From assembly GCA_963765105.1 (NCBI GenBank), contig CAVXUW010000003.1, positions 62,001-126,000 on the forward strand: DNA of 64,000 nucleotides, in the 5' to 3' direction. The stretch is from CALMEC01 sp963765105. GTDB lineage: Bacteria; Actinomycetota; Thermoleophilia; Miltoncostaeales; Miltoncostaeaceae. The notes beneath the pieces are model-generated. The model was given only the letters and a program-made list of their open reading frames with translations, made no database searches and was not told where the DNA came from. This document shows positions 36,299 to 45,254 of this stretch, piece by piece. How positions within the stretch are numbered: position 1 is the stretch's first letter; each line of letters starts with the position of its first letter. A program made the position numbers and the translations under genes.

Positions 36299-38287
36299 GT
36301 GCAGGATGCGGTTGCGGTTGCCGTGGGGCAGGACCCCGATCCGACCGACCCTTTCCGGGGTCTCTACATCACCGATGAGCATGCGGGCGTCGTGGCCACC
36401 GCCGGGTTCGACGAACATCCCGACGATCGCCTTGCCGACCTTGTTGATCGGATGGATTTCGACGAAATCGATGCCGCCATCCTCGGGCTCGTCGCCGCCC
36501 CGGACGTGGCCCCCGGTTACGGGCGCCTCTACGCATACCTCCACGACGACGTCACTCGCAAGCTCCCCAGTGTCGGGCTCATCACCCGACTGTTGACCCC
36601 CGTGTTCGATGCCGCGGCGGTGCGCGAGCATCTCGACGTCGATTCACCACTGCGGCGCAGCGGGGTGATCCGCATGTACGACGAGCGCGGGGAAACGCCA
36701 CTGCAGGACCGGCCACTTCGCGTTGCCGATGCCGTCGCCGGCTTTCTGATCGGTTCCGACCTTGCGGGGATGGCCACTGGCGGTCGGATCACACGGCACG
36801 AACCGAGTGGGGACCCACTCGGTCGAGACGACACCGTTGCGGAGATCGCGCATCGATTGATGTCCGGGCGCCTACCGCTGGTGGTGTGCGGGCCGGATGC
36901 CATCGCGCTCGTCGTTCGCGCGGCGTCCTTCCCGGTGCTCGCCGTCGACGTGGCGGGGCTCACCGATGGGGAGGCCCTCCGCGACGCGGTGCTCGGCGCC
37001 ACAATCGAGGGCCGGCTCCTCGTTGTTCAGAACCTCACTGAAACGCTGCCCGAGCAGCGCGCCATGATCGGCGCGGCGCTGGACGCGATTGTCATGAGGT
37101 ACGTCATCTGTGACGCCGAACCTGGCGCAGCTTTTGTTCTGGGTGGCCGGCCCGCGATCCACATCGCGATTCCCGATCCGTCACAGGCCGAACGTCGTGA
37201 GGCCTGGTTGTGGCACAGCGGCGCCGAGGATGTGGAGGCAGCGGCCGCCAAGTACCGCTTGTCGATGACTCAAATTGCACAGGCGTCTGCCCTGGCGGCT
37301 GATGTGGCTTCGGCTGACGGCGTGATGATCGCACCTGCGCATCTCGACGAGGGCGCCCGGCAGGCATCCGGCGGAACGCTCGGCGAGCTGGCCACGCGCG
37401 TTCACCCCGCCTACACCTGGGATCAACTCATCCTGCCCGAGCGCCCACTTGCGATGCTGCGCTCGATCTTCGGCTTCGTGCGCCATCGCGACCTGGTGCT
37501 GTCGGACTGGGGGTATGAGCGGGCGCTTGCCCAGAACCAAGGCATCAAAGTTCTGTTTGCGGGTGACTCGGGTACCGGCAAGACCATGGCCGCACAGGTT
37601 CTGGGCCGTGAGCTGGGGCTCGAGATCTTCCGCGTGGACTTGGCGACGACGGTGAGCAAGTACATCGGGGAGACGGAGAAGAATCTCGATCGCATCTTTG
37701 CCGGCGCAGAGGGATCCAACGCGATGCTCTTCTTCGACGAGGCCGACGCCCTGTTCGGCAAGCGGTCCGACGTCGGCGATGCCCACGATCGTTACGCCAA
37801 CCTCGAGACGGCCTACCTGTTACAGCGCATGGAGGGCTACCCGGGTGCGGTGATCCTGGCGACGAACTACCGCCACAACATCGACGACGCGTTCCTCCGC
37901 CGACTCGATGTGGTCATCGACTTCCCGTTTCCCGACGAGCGTGACCGTGAGCGCATCTGGCGCGTCGCCCTGCCCGCGTCGGCTCCGGTGGCGGACGATC
38001 TGGATCTCACGTTCCTCGCGACCAGGTTCAAGCTCTCGGGCGGCGGCATCCGCAACGCGTCGCTCGCCGCGGCCTTCCTCGCCGCCGACGACGGAGGGCT
38101 CATCACGATGGATCACCTCGTCCAGGGCGTCGCGAACGAGTACGCGAAGCTCGGTCGCCTCACCATGGAGACCGAGTTCGAGCGCTTCCACGGCCTCGTC
38201 ACCGGGGCGAGGACGACGGGGGCGTTGACAACCGACGACGCCGATGCGTGGGCGTTGAGCTCCGCCGAGCGCGGTCCCGCGTCGTGA
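36299..38287 (+). CDS. eCIS AAA+ ATPase (Afp15/Cis15-like)
   Basis: 662 residues from the GTG at 36299; the frame is open for about 75 bases upstream but has no conventional start. The N-terminal ~380 residues include a winged-helix-like region and a P-loop-lacking ATPase-like segment. The C-terminal AAA+ domain has Walker A GDSGTGKTMAAQ near residue 425, Walker B AMLFFDEADALFGKRS near 480, an ILATNYRHNID sensor and the arginine-finger region DDAFLRRLDVVIDFPFP. This is the conserved ATPase that accompanies contractile injection particles and is thought to act in assembly. The stop overlaps the next start (GTGA). Confidence 0.9.
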   Translation: MQDAVAVAVGQDPDPTDPFRGLYITDEHAGVVATAGFDEHPDDRLADLVDRMDFDEIDAAILGLVAAPDVAPGYGRLYAYLHDDVTRKLPSVGLITRLLTPVFDAAAVREHLDVDSPLRRSGVIRMYDERGETPLQDRPLRVADAVAGFLIGSDLAGMATGGRITRHEPSGDPLGRDDTVAEIAHRLMSGRLPLVVCGPDAIALVVRAASFPVLAVDVAGLTDGEALRDAVLGATIEGRLLVVQNLTETLPEQRAMIGAALDAIVMRYVICDAEPGAAFVLGGRPAIHIAIPDPSQAERREAWLWHSGAEDVEAAAAKYRLSMTQIAQASALAADVASADGVMIAPAHLDEGARQASGGTLGELATRVHPAYTWDQLILPERPLAMLRSIFGFVRHRDLVLSDWGYERALAQNQGIKVLFAGDSGTGKTMAAQVLGRELGLEIFRVDLATTVSKYIGETEKNLDRIFAGAEGSNAMLFFDEADALFGKRSDVGDAHDRYANLETAYLLQRMEGYPGAVILATNYRHNIDDAFLRRLDVVIDFPFPDERDRERIWRVALPASAPVADDLDLTFLATRFKLSGGGIRNASLAAAFLAADDGGLITMDHLVQGVANEYAKLGRLTMETEFERFHGLVTGARTTGALTTDDADAWALSSAERGPAS

Positions 38288-39252
38288 GCCGCCACGCGCC
38301 GCCCTATCCCGGCCCGTCGCCCGGCGCCAATGCCGGGTTGCTCCCCGTCACCACCCAGGTACCGCTCAGCACGATGCTCGCGGACCTTGACGCCACCCTT
38401 ACGGCGCTCCTTCGTCGCGAGCTCGACCGTCACGGGCTCGACCGGGTCAACGTCGCGTTCGACGCGCCGACCCGCGACTGGGCCGCGGCGCTCTCGACCC
38501 CCACCGTGAGCGTATTCCTCTATGACCTGCGCGAGTCGGCCCACCACACCGCAATGGACTGGCAGCCGCAGCTGCGCGGCGACCGGCGCATTGACGAGCG
38601 CCCCCCGCTGCTCATCGACGTCTCCTTCGGCATCAGCGCCTGGACCCGGGAGATCGAAGACGAGCACCGCCTGCTGTCGCAGGTGCTCAGCATTCTCTAC
38701 GCCTACCCACAGCTCGGCCCGGACGACCTCGTCGGGACGCTCCGCAGTCAGCCGATTGACCGGTTCCCCATCCATACCCGCCTCGCCGCCTCTCGCGAAG
38801 GCCCTCACGGCTGGTGGGGGTCGATGGGTGGGGCACACAAAGCGTCGATCGACTACCGGGTCTCGCTCGCCGCTCTCGCGGGAACGTTCGTGGAGCGTGG
38901 CCCCGAGACGCGGGCCCCGACGATCCGGATGCAGGAGCGCGATGGGCCGCGCGGCCACATCGATGAGCGAACCAGCGCCGCGGGCGCCGTACGAGACCCC
39001 ACCGGAAAGCCGGTCGCCGATACCTGGGTCTTGCTCCCGGATATCGGGACGATGGCCGTCACCGACGGGGATGGGCGCTACCGTTTTTCGAGCGTGCCGA
39101 ACGGTCGTCACCGCATCGTCGCGCGCACCCCGGCCGGCGAACGCATCGAGACAAGCTTCGAGATTCCCGGGGCTCCGGCCGACCTCGTCGTCGGCGCCGG
39201 GCCGGGTGCCGGGGTCCCCAACGGCGGCGTGCGCACCGGTCGCGTGCTCTGA
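38284..39252 (+). CDS. DUF4255/Pvc16-like tail terminator protein with C-terminal carboxypeptidase-regulatory-like domain
   Basis: 322 residues from the GTG at 38284, coupled to the ATPase gene; ATG 38374 is an alternative. The first ~190 residues match the Pvc16 N-terminal (DUF4255) cap family: MLADLDATLTALLRREL, VSVFLYDLRES, RPPLLIDVSFGISAWT and EHRLLSQVLSILYAYPQL. The remainder holds a beta-sandwich of the carboxypeptidase-regulatory type (GAVRDPTGKPVADTWVLLPD, DGDGRYRFSSVPNGRHRI). Pvc16/Afp16 caps the sheath and tube in related particles. The extra sandwich is an added module. Confidence 0.85.
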   Translation: MSRHAPPYPGPSPGANAGLLPVTTQVPLSTMLADLDATLTALLRRELDRHGLDRVNVAFDAPTRDWAAALSTPTVSVFLYDLRESAHHTAMDWQPQLRGDRRIDERPPLLIDVSFGISAWTREIEDEHRLLSQVLSILYAYPQLGPDDLVGTLRSQPIDRFPIHTRLAASREGPHGWWGSMGGAHKASIDYRVSLAALAGTFVERGPETRAPTIRMQERDGPRGHIDERTSAAGAVRDPTGKPVADTWVLLPDIGTMAVTDGDGRYRFSSVPNGRHRIVARTPAGERIETSFEIPGAPADLVVGAGPGAGVPNGGVRTGRVL

Positions 39253-39341
39253 CACGTCGCACATTCGGGCAACGCAGGCTGCCCGAATGCCTGTCCACAC
39301 CGCCATAGGCGCGGGGCGCTGCGAAGAGCAGCATCCGTTGC

Positions 39342-39722
39342 GTGAAGACCGATGCATCGCCCCGCCGTCCAACTGTTCTGATCGGGAACGTTGGTCCCAT
39401 CGTTCAGCTCAGCATGAGCCGTCTCTTTACCGACCAAGGTGTCGAACATGTCCAGGAGGACCGGGCCGGGTCGATCGTCGCTCAGGTTGAGCAGCTCGCG
39501 CCCAAGGCGGTTGTCTTGAGCCTGGAGGAGGAGCGGCACGCGTCGCTCGGCGCCCGCGTCCGCGTGGTGGCGCCGGCGGCCAAGATCATCCTCTGGGCAC
39601 GGAACGAGCGGGAGATGGAGGTCTACGACCCGGGGAGCCTCATGCCCCGCCGGATCGGTCACGCATTGCCGGACGCGCTCATCCGAGAGGTGAGCACGCA
39701 AACGATCGTTGGAGAGGACTGA
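39342..39722 (+). CDS. pseudo-receiver-like protein inside the eCIS operon
   Basis: 126 residues from the GTG at 39342. The pattern TVLIGNVGPIVQLSMSRLF, then KAVVLSLEEERHASLGARVR and AAKIILWARNE, resembles a response-regulator receiver fold. The acidic pocket is absent: the beta-3 Asp position reads Ser-Leu-Glu, and the N-terminal acidic pair is missing. It is therefore probably a phosphorylation-independent receiver or an unrelated alpha/beta protein. The stop lies one base before the sheath ATG, so it may tune sheath expression or assembly. No confident family. Confidence 0.5.
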   Translation: MKTDASPRRPTVLIGNVGPIVQLSMSRLFTDQGVEHVQEDRAGSIVAQVEQLAPKAVVLSLEEERHASLGARVRVVAPAAKIILWARNEREMEVYDPGSLMPRRIGHALPDALIREVSTQTIVGED

Positions 39723-39723
39723 C

Positions 39724-41331
39724 ATGCCGGTTTACATGACGCCTGGCGTCTATGTCGAAGAGGTCGCCTCCCAGTCGAAACCGATCGAGGGCGTCGGCAC
39801 GGCCGTCGCATCGTTCGTCGGTCTCGCGCCGGGCGGCCCCATCAACACACCGATGCGGGTGTCCAACTGGACCGAGTTCTCCCGCATCTATAGCGATCCC
39901 AAGAACCCGGAGAACGGCCCGTTCGTGGACGGCGCCTTCCTCGCCCACTCGGTCTACGGGTTCTTCCAAAACGGCGGGGGCCTCGCATGGATCGTGCGCG
40001 TGGCAACCGCGGACCCCGGTGCACGGGCGCAGACCGCCCTGCCCGCCGCGACCAATGCCGACGTCGAGGCGTTCCGTGCGATCGCACGCGAGGGCGTCAA
40101 CGGTGAGGTCACGGTCGAGATCGTCGAGGACCGGCCCGCAACGAAGGCCGGTGCGTCGGCCGACACGCCCGGAAAGGACGACGCGCCGCCCGCCGGGGAC
40201 ACCCCGCCGAGCGCCGAGCCGGTCTACCGCCTCATCGTCACCGCCGGTGACCAGCGCGAGGAGTTCGACGGGCTGTCGCTTGCGAAGGGCCGCCACAACC
40301 TGGCGACGATGGTCAACACGCAGTCGAAGCTCGTCATGATCGAGGAGACCGGGGCCGCCCTTCCCGAGGCCCAGCGCGCGCCGTCGATCGGGACCTACGC
40401 CCTCACCGTTCCGGAGGCCGAGGTGGCTCCGATCACGGCGAAGGAGTTCGAGGGTGACGTCGCTCGCCGCCAGGGCATGGGCAGCCTCGCCGGCATCGAC
40501 GAGATCACGATGGTCTGCATGCCCGACCTGTGGACGGTGCTGAACGGCGATGACGCCCAGGTGCGCGACCTGCAGGGCAAGATGATCGCCCACTGCGAGC
40601 AGATGGGCGACCGCATGGCGATCATCGACGCCCCGCCGAACCTGCTTCCCCAGGACATCCAGAAGTGGCGGATGGACGTCGCCGGGTACGACTCGAAGTT
40701 CGCGACGCTCTACTACCCGTGGGTGGAGGTCATGGACCAGGTGACCCGCAAGCCGATGCTAATCCCGCCGTCCGGTCACGTGGCCGGAACCTGGGCCCGC
40801 GTCGACGCCACCCGGGGTGTCCACAAGGCCCCGGCCAACGAGATCCTGAAAGGCGTGAACGGCCTGGGCTTCCAGGTCACGCACGAGGAGCAGGGCGAGC
40901 TCAACCGCCGCGGCATCAACTGCATCCGCTCGTTCCCGGGCCGTGGCATCCGCATTTGGGGCGCACGAACCCTGTCGAGCGATCCGGAGTGGCGGTACCT
41001 CAACGTCCGGCGCCTGTTCAACTTCGTCGCCGAGTCGATCATCGAGGGCACCCAGTGGGCGGTGTTCGAGCCGAACGACCGTCAGCTGTGGACGCGCCTT
41101 CGCATCGCTTCCGAGAACTTCCTCACGCGCATCTGGCGTGACGGCGCGTTGTTCGGCAGCCGGCCCGAGGAGGCGTTCTTCGTCAAGTGCGACGCCGAGA
41201 CCAACCCGCCGGAGCTTGTCGAGGCCGGTCAGGTGGTCATCGAGATCGGCATTTCCCCCGTCAAACCCGCGGAGTTCGTCGTCTTCCGCATCAGCCAGTT
41301 CACCGCCGGCGCCGCTGAGATCAACGGCTAG
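39724..41331 (+). CDS. contractile sheath protein
   Basis: 535 residues. It begins MPVYMTPGVYVEEVASQSKP, the hallmark start of phage/eCIS sheath proteins, and ends with the conserved C-terminal domain: NEILKGVNGLGFQVTHEEQ, RGINCIRSFPGRGIRIWGAR, EWRYLNVRRLFNFVAESI and WAVFEPND. A variable insertion domain (residues ~95-230) includes an Asp/Pro-rich loop. GGAGAGG lies six bases before the ATG. Only one sheath gene is present, against three in Afp/PVC. It forms the contractile outer cylinder of the particle. Confidence 0.95.
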   Translation: MPVYMTPGVYVEEVASQSKPIEGVGTAVASFVGLAPGGPINTPMRVSNWTEFSRIYSDPKNPENGPFVDGAFLAHSVYGFFQNGGGLAWIVRVATADPGARAQTALPAATNADVEAFRAIAREGVNGEVTVEIVEDRPATKAGASADTPGKDDAPPAGDTPPSAEPVYRLIVTAGDQREEFDGLSLAKGRHNLATMVNTQSKLVMIEETGAALPEAQRAPSIGTYALTVPEAEVAPITAKEFEGDVARRQGMGSLAGIDEITMVCMPDLWTVLNGDDAQVRDLQGKMIAHCEQMGDRMAIIDAPPNLLPQDIQKWRMDVAGYDSKFATLYYPWVEVMDQVTRKPMLIPPSGHVAGTWARVDATRGVHKAPANEILKGVNGLGFQVTHEEQGELNRRGINCIRSFPGRGIRIWGARTLSSDPEWRYLNVRRLFNFVAESIIEGTQWAVFEPNDRQLWTRLRIASENFLTRIWRDGALFGSRPEEAFFVKCDAETNPPELVEAGQVVIEIGISPVKPAEFVVFRISQFTAGAAEING

Positions 41332-41354
41332 CGCCCACACCGTCAGGAGAGAGC

Positions 41355-41813
41355 ATGTCCACGAATCAAGCGGGGTCTCCGTCCCCCGCATCCCATTTTC
41401 GCATCAGCATCGGTGGTCGGGAGGTCGCCGGCCGCTTTCGGGAGTGTGCCGGGCTCGACGCCGAGATGACCGTCATCGAGGACACGGTCATCGACAGCCA
41501 GGGCCACCCGTTCATCTCCAAGGCCCCGGGCCCGAAGAAGTGGTCGAACATCACGCTCAAGCGTGGCGTGGACCGCTCGCCGGAGGTCTACAAGTGGTTC
41601 CAGGAGGTCTCGAAAGCCGGTCCGGAGAACAACAGGGTCGACGGCTTCATCGAGCTCTGTGACTACACCGGCAACCCCGTCGCGCGGTGGAAGTTCATCC
41701 GCGGCTGGCCCCTCAAGTACGTCGGCGCCTCGCTCGACCCGAAGAGCAGCGAGATCGCCGTGGAGGAGATCCAGATCGCGCACGAGGGTCTGGAACGTGA
41801 TCTGACCGTCTAA
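41355..41813 (+). CDS. inner tube protein (first), gp19-like
   Basis: 152 residues of the phage-tail-tube/T4 gp19-like family. It opens with a short disordered tail and then ASHFRISIGGREVAGRFREC, AEMTVIEDTVIDSQG, ITLKRGVDRSPEVYKWFQEV, YTGNPVARWKFIRGWPLKY and EIAVEEIQIAHEGLERDL. AGGAGAG precedes the ATG. It stacks as hexameric rings to form the tube enclosed by the sheath. Its stop overlaps the next ATG. Confidence 0.9.
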   Translation: MSTNQAGSPSPASHFRISIGGREVAGRFRECAGLDAEMTVIEDTVIDSQGHPFISKAPGPKKWSNITLKRGVDRSPEVYKWFQEVSKAGPENNRVDGFIELCDYTGNPVARWKFIRGWPLKYVGASLDPKSSEIAVEEIQIAHEGLERDLTV

Positions 41814-42187
41814 TGAAGACCGAGATCGCATTCACCCTTCCCCGCGGCTACGTCGACGACGCGGGTGCCGTCCACCGTGACGGCACCATGCGCCTGGCCA
41901 CGGCGCGGGACGAGATCGAGCCGCTTCGTGACCCGACCGTCCGGCAGAACGACGCCTACCTTTCGGTGCTGCTCTTGTCGCGGGTCGTGACGCGGATCGG
42001 TGCGGTCACCGAGGTGACACCGTCGTTCGTGGAAGGGTTGTACGCGGTCGACTTCGATCACCTCCAACGCCTGTACGAGCGGGTGAACACCGACGGCGAG
42101 CTGGTTGGCGCCGTCACCTGCCCCTCGTGTGATCATCCGTTCGAGGTCGATCTCTCGGAGATCCAGGATGGTGGCCTGGGGGAATGA
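41813..42187 (+). CDS. small eCIS assembly/baseplate protein with a zinc-knuckle-like Cys pair
   Basis: 124 residues: TEIAFTLPRGYVDDAGAVHR, RLATARDEIEPLRDPTVRQN, DAYLSVLLLSRVVTRIG and a C-terminal TCPSCDHPFEVDL. Proteins of this pattern follow the tube gene in actinobacterial and cyanobacterial eCIS loci and resemble tail-assembly chaperones. Only one CxxC is present, so zinc binding would need a partner. It overlaps both neighbours. Role inferred from position. Confidence 0.65.
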   Translation: MKTEIAFTLPRGYVDDAGAVHRDGTMRLATARDEIEPLRDPTVRQNDAYLSVLLLSRVVTRIGAVTEVTPSFVEGLYAVDFDHLQRLYERVNTDGELVGAVTCPSCDHPFEVDLSEIQDGGLGE

Positions 42188-42357
42188 GAGGGCCGTCTCC
42201 CGATGAACTTGTCACCGAGACGGCCCGCCTCGCACACCGGTTCCACTGGTCGTTGGACACCATCCTCGATCTCGAGCACCGGGATCGCAAACGATTCCTG
42301 GCCGCCTCCGACGCGGTGATGGACAGCGCACAGGAGGCGACGTGGACGAGCGTGTGA
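42184..42357 (+). CDS. DUF6760-like small eCIS protein
   Basis: 57 residues from the ATG at 42184, which overlaps the previous stop. The stretch DELVTETARLAHRFHWSLDT, then ILDLEHRDRKRFLAA, matches the compact family found directly after the tube-assembly protein in many eCIS operons; HFHWPL.ELL.LEHRER is the usual signature. It is all-helical. The next gene starts 16 bases inside it. I infer a role in tube or baseplate assembly. Confidence 0.7.
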   Translation: MRGPSPDELVTETARLAHRFHWSLDTILDLEHRDRKRFLAASDAVMDSAQEATWTSV

Positions 42358-43478
42358 CCGACCTCACCGAGCCCGTCGCCGCACGTGTCCCCAACCTGGG
42401 ACGCCGCATCGCGTCGCGCTCGGCTGGTCTTACTGTCCGACGAAGCGAAACGCTGGCCGGGGCGGTCGCCGGTCGCCGGACGTCACGGACCGTCGCGGAC
42501 ATCGTCCCGTTGACGATCGCGCGTCGTCCACCTCGTCCGATGATCGCCGCTGCCGCCGCTCCGCAACAGACCGCAGTGGCAATGGCTCCATCCGCGCCGG
42601 CGCCGGAGCGCTCCGACACCGAGTTCAGTGACTTCGCCTACCGATGGATGTTCGGCGACGGCGAGGTCCAGGGGATCCCGTTCGCCGATGGAGCAGGTCT
42701 CGCCGTTCTCGCCGCTCGGGAGGGGCCCGCCGACGAGGACACCGCGTCGCCCGATGAGGTCGAATCCTCTCCGGCCCTCGCGCCCGACCTCGCCAGCGAC
42801 ACATCGGCCGAGCGGGCGGCTCTGCCCGGCATTCCGCGGGGCCGTGTCCAGGAAATCTCACAGTACCGCCTCTCGCGTACCCCGCCGCCGGTCGCGTCGA
42901 CCGAGCCACTGCGACACGTGGATGCCTCGGCCTCCTCCGCGACGTCGGTCGCCACGGTCTCCCGCGCAATCGAGGAATTCGGCCCCGCGGCCTACCGCGG
43001 GCCGTCGCCGGTCGCGCCCGCCTCCGCGTTCTCCGATACGGATGTTGCGCCGACGCCGTACGATCGCTCGGCAGAGGTGGGCTCCCCCGCCGTCGCCTCG
43101 GTCAGCGAGGCGCCCCGGGAGCCCCGGGAACGTGTCCCGATGCAGGCCCTGGCCGGCAACGCCGACGTGCCGATCACGCGTATCCCCCTGCGTCCCCATC
43201 GCCGCCGGTCCGAGATCCCCCTGACGTACGTCGCCGTGGAGCCGGAGGCGCCTGCCCGGCCCGCGCCTCCCCCGGCCGCCAAATCCGGTGCGGCCCCGCG
43301 ATCGGCAGCGAAGCCCACCACATCACGACCGGCGAGCACCAAAAACACCGCCAAGAAACGTCCCTCGGACGCGAAGAAGAAGCCTCCGACGGCGAAGGGG
43401 GGAACCGCGTCGCGCGCGGCGGCGGCCCGATCGCGTCCCGCACACACGGAACGTGCGTCCGGGACGGGTGACGCATGA
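42342..43478 (+). CDS. large disordered eCIS protein with a basic Lys/Ala/Pro tail
   Basis: 378 residues from the GTG at 42342. The sequence is dominated by Ala, Pro, Ser and Arg. A short ordered island near residues 90-125 reads FSDFAYRWMFGDGEVQGIPF. The last ~70 residues are histone-H1-like (AKKRPSDAKKKPPTAKGG), strongly basic. Between tube 1 and tube 2 in other loci there is often a gene of unknown function; here it is unusually long and disordered. It could be a scaffold, a tape-measure substitute or a nucleic-acid or membrane binder. I do not recognise a family. Confidence 0.55.
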   Translation: MDERVTDLTEPVAARVPNLGRRIASRSAGLTVRRSETLAGAVAGRRTSRTVADIVPLTIARRPPRPMIAAAAAPQQTAVAMAPSAPAPERSDTEFSDFAYRWMFGDGEVQGIPFADGAGLAVLAAREGPADEDTASPDEVESSPALAPDLASDTSAERAALPGIPRGRVQEISQYRLSRTPPPVASTEPLRHVDASASSATSVATVSRAIEEFGPAAYRGPSPVAPASAFSDTDVAPTPYDRSAEVGSPAVASVSEAPREPRERVPMQALAGNADVPITRIPLRPHRRRSEIPLTYVAVEPEAPARPAPPPAAKSGAAPRSAAKPTTSRPASTKNTAKKRPSDAKKKPPTAKGGTASRAAAARSRPAHTERASGTGDA

Positions 43479-43870
43479 ACGGACGCCCAAAGCTCCAGCT
43501 CACTCGCCGGTCCGTCAGTGGTTCGGCAGCACCACCACCGGCCCGCCCCGCGACACCGGCGCACGGCCGGATGGCGGCGACCTTCGGAGCGAGCGCCCCG
43601 GCGGCCGGACCGGTCGGGACCGCGCCCTCCGGCCCGCAGAGCGTCGCGTTCCCGCCTCCACCCGGCCTCGCCGCCGGCGGCGGCTCCGCTCCGATGACAG
43701 GGGGCGTGCCGTTGGCGATGTCGGCCGCCCCGATGGCCGACGCGCCCGCAGCGATTCCGCTCGAGGACCAGATCGACGAGATCTACGAGGCCGTCGTCGA
43801 GCGCCTTCGTCGGGACCTGCTCATCGAACGTGAACGCATGGGTGACCTCGTCGGAGATCTCCTTCGCTGA
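43475..43870 (+). CDS. eCIS protein with conserved C-terminal helix
   Basis: 131 residues from the ATG at 43475. The first 90 are Ala/Pro/Gly-rich and disordered. The final 35 form an amphipathic helix, LEDQIDEIYEAVVERLRRDL followed by LIERERMGDLVGDLLR. A helix of this pattern ends proteins that precede the second tube gene in other eCIS clusters, and it may dock on the baseplate or tube. It overlaps both neighbours. Function inferred from position only. Confidence 0.55.
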   Translation: MNGRPKLQLTRRSVSGSAAPPPARPATPAHGRMAATFGASAPAAGPVGTAPSGPQSVAFPPPPGLAAGGGSAPMTGGVPLAMSAAPMADAPAAIPLEDQIDEIYEAVVERLRRDLLIERERMGDLVGDLLR

Positions 43871-44367
43871 TGGCCGACACGCGTACAACCTTCGCGCTGA
43901 CCGGTGCGCCCCGAGCCGCCGCCACCCCCGGGCGGTCGGTCGAGATCGCCACGGGCGCCCACTTCAAGGTCGTTCTCACCCACACATCCGACACGCTCCT
44001 CGGGGTCTTCAGCAAGGTCACGGGCCTCACCGCCGAGTACGAGATCTACGAGTACCAAGAGGGCGGCCAGAACGGCTTCCGCCATCGCCTGCGCGGACCC
44101 GCGAAGCATGGCGACCTCACCCTCATCCGCGGCATCACCGACAGCGGCGCGCTGCTCGACTGGTTCCAGCGCTGCCAGGACAGCGTGAAACGCTCCGACG
44201 GGCACATCGAGCTTCTCCTTCCGAACAGCGTCTGCGTGCGCAAGTGGACGTTCGAGGGAGCATTTCCCATCAAGTGGGAGGGTCCAGGGCTGCATGCCGC
44301 GAGCGGTGAGGCCGTGACCGAGACGCTGGTGCTCGCCCACTGCGGAATCCGGGAGGTGCCGGTCTGA
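43870..44367 (+). CDS. inner tube protein (second), gp19-like
   Basis: 165 residues: GAHFKVVLTHTSDTLLGVFS, KVTGLTAEYEIYEYQEGG, LRGPAKHGDLTLIRGITDS, LLDWFQRCQD and CVRKWTFEGAFPIKWEG. It is a homologue of the first tube protein and corresponds to the Afp5-type adaptor that starts the tube at the baseplate. It overlaps the preceding stop and the following ATG. Confidence 0.9.
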   Translation: MADTRTTFALTGAPRAAATPGRSVEIATGAHFKVVLTHTSDTLLGVFSKVTGLTAEYEIYEYQEGGQNGFRHRLRGPAKHGDLTLIRGITDSGALLDWFQRCQDSVKRSDGHIELLLPNSVCVRKWTFEGAFPIKWEGPGLHAASGEAVTETLVLAHCGIREVPV

Positions 44368-45254
44368 TGGGCGCGGAAAAGATCACCGGTGTCCTGGGCG
44401 CGCTGTCGGCGGCCCGTGACCTCGTACCCCAGACTCGGCCTCCGGTGGCGCGAGCATTGTCCCCCGCCCCGTCGCCGGGTGGCCTCGCGAAGGCATACAT
44501 CACCGTGGAGGGTGGTGAGCGGCTCGAGGGGTGGTTCAACCCGAACAAGTACCGCATCAGCCGCGCCAACAGCTGGAACGAGAGCCCGGTGGTCGGCAAG
44601 AACCTGCCCCAGCTTCAGTTCGGCGGCGGGCAGTCGCGCAAGATGTCGCTGGAGCTCGTGTTCGACGACTCGGAACGGCAAAACGGCGATGTGCGCGAGA
44701 TCACCAGCAAGCTGTTCGCGACCATGGACGTGCGGGAGAGCCTCGACCCGTCGAAGAACGCCGCGCGTCCTCCGACCGTCGACTTCGGGTGGGGAGCGAC
44801 CCGGACGTTCACGGCAGTCATCGAGCAGCTGTCGATCGAGTTCGTTCTCTTTCGCCCCGACGGCGTCCCGGTACGCGCGATGGCACAGATCGAGCTTCGC
44901 CAGGCCGACGACGTGTTGGGCGCCACCCCGGGGTCGGCGAGCGGGGCAGCAGGTGCCGCAGCCGCGGGGTCGGGCGGTGGAGCACTCGGACCGCACACCG
45001 TCCGCGCCGGCGACAGCCTGCAGTCGATTGCCGGGGACGCCTACGGCGACCCGACTCGGTGGCGCGAGATCGCTGAATCGAATGGCATCGACAACCCGAT
45101 GAAATTGATCACCGGGACGACGCTGACGATCCCCCGCGGAGCACGTGCCGCTCTGGACGCCGCGGGAGCAATCCGCGGGCGGGCCGATGCGCGTGCGACG
45201 TCGGCACGGACGGTGCGTGACGTGGCGCGATCACTCACCCGGGGTCAGGGGTGA
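44367..45254 (+). CDS. LysM-domain baseplate protein (Afp7-like)
   Basis: 295 residues. The N-terminal domain (residues ~30-190) contains LEGWFNPNKYRISRANSWNE, SRKMSLELVFDD, PPTVDFGWGATRTFTAVIEQ and VRAMAQIEL, typical of the eCIS tube-to-spike adaptor. After an Ala/Gly linker there is one LysM motif (HTVRAGDSLQSIAGDAYGDP, then WREIAESNGIDNPMKL and GTTLTIPRG). LysM here is thought to be structural, joining tube and spike, rather than peptidoglycan binding in transit. The stop overlaps the spike start. Confidence 0.9.
   Translation: MGAEKITGVLGALSAARDLVPQTRPPVARALSPAPSPGGLAKAYITVEGGERLEGWFNPNKYRISRANSWNESPVVGKNLPQLQFGGGQSRKMSLELVFDDSERQNGDVREITSKLFATMDVRESLDPSKNAARPPTVDFGWGATRTFTAVIEQLSIEFVLFRPDGVPVRAMAQIELRQADDVLGATPGSASGAAGAAAAGSGGGALGPHTVRAGDSLQSIAGDAYGDPTRWREIAESNGIDNPMKLITGTTLTIPRGARAALDAAGAIRGRADARATSARTVRDVARSLTRGQG

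Noticed and set aside
41343..41831. Minus-strand frame opposite the first tube gene
   Set aside because: It lacks motifs, and the plus-strand tube protein is clear and translationally coupled.
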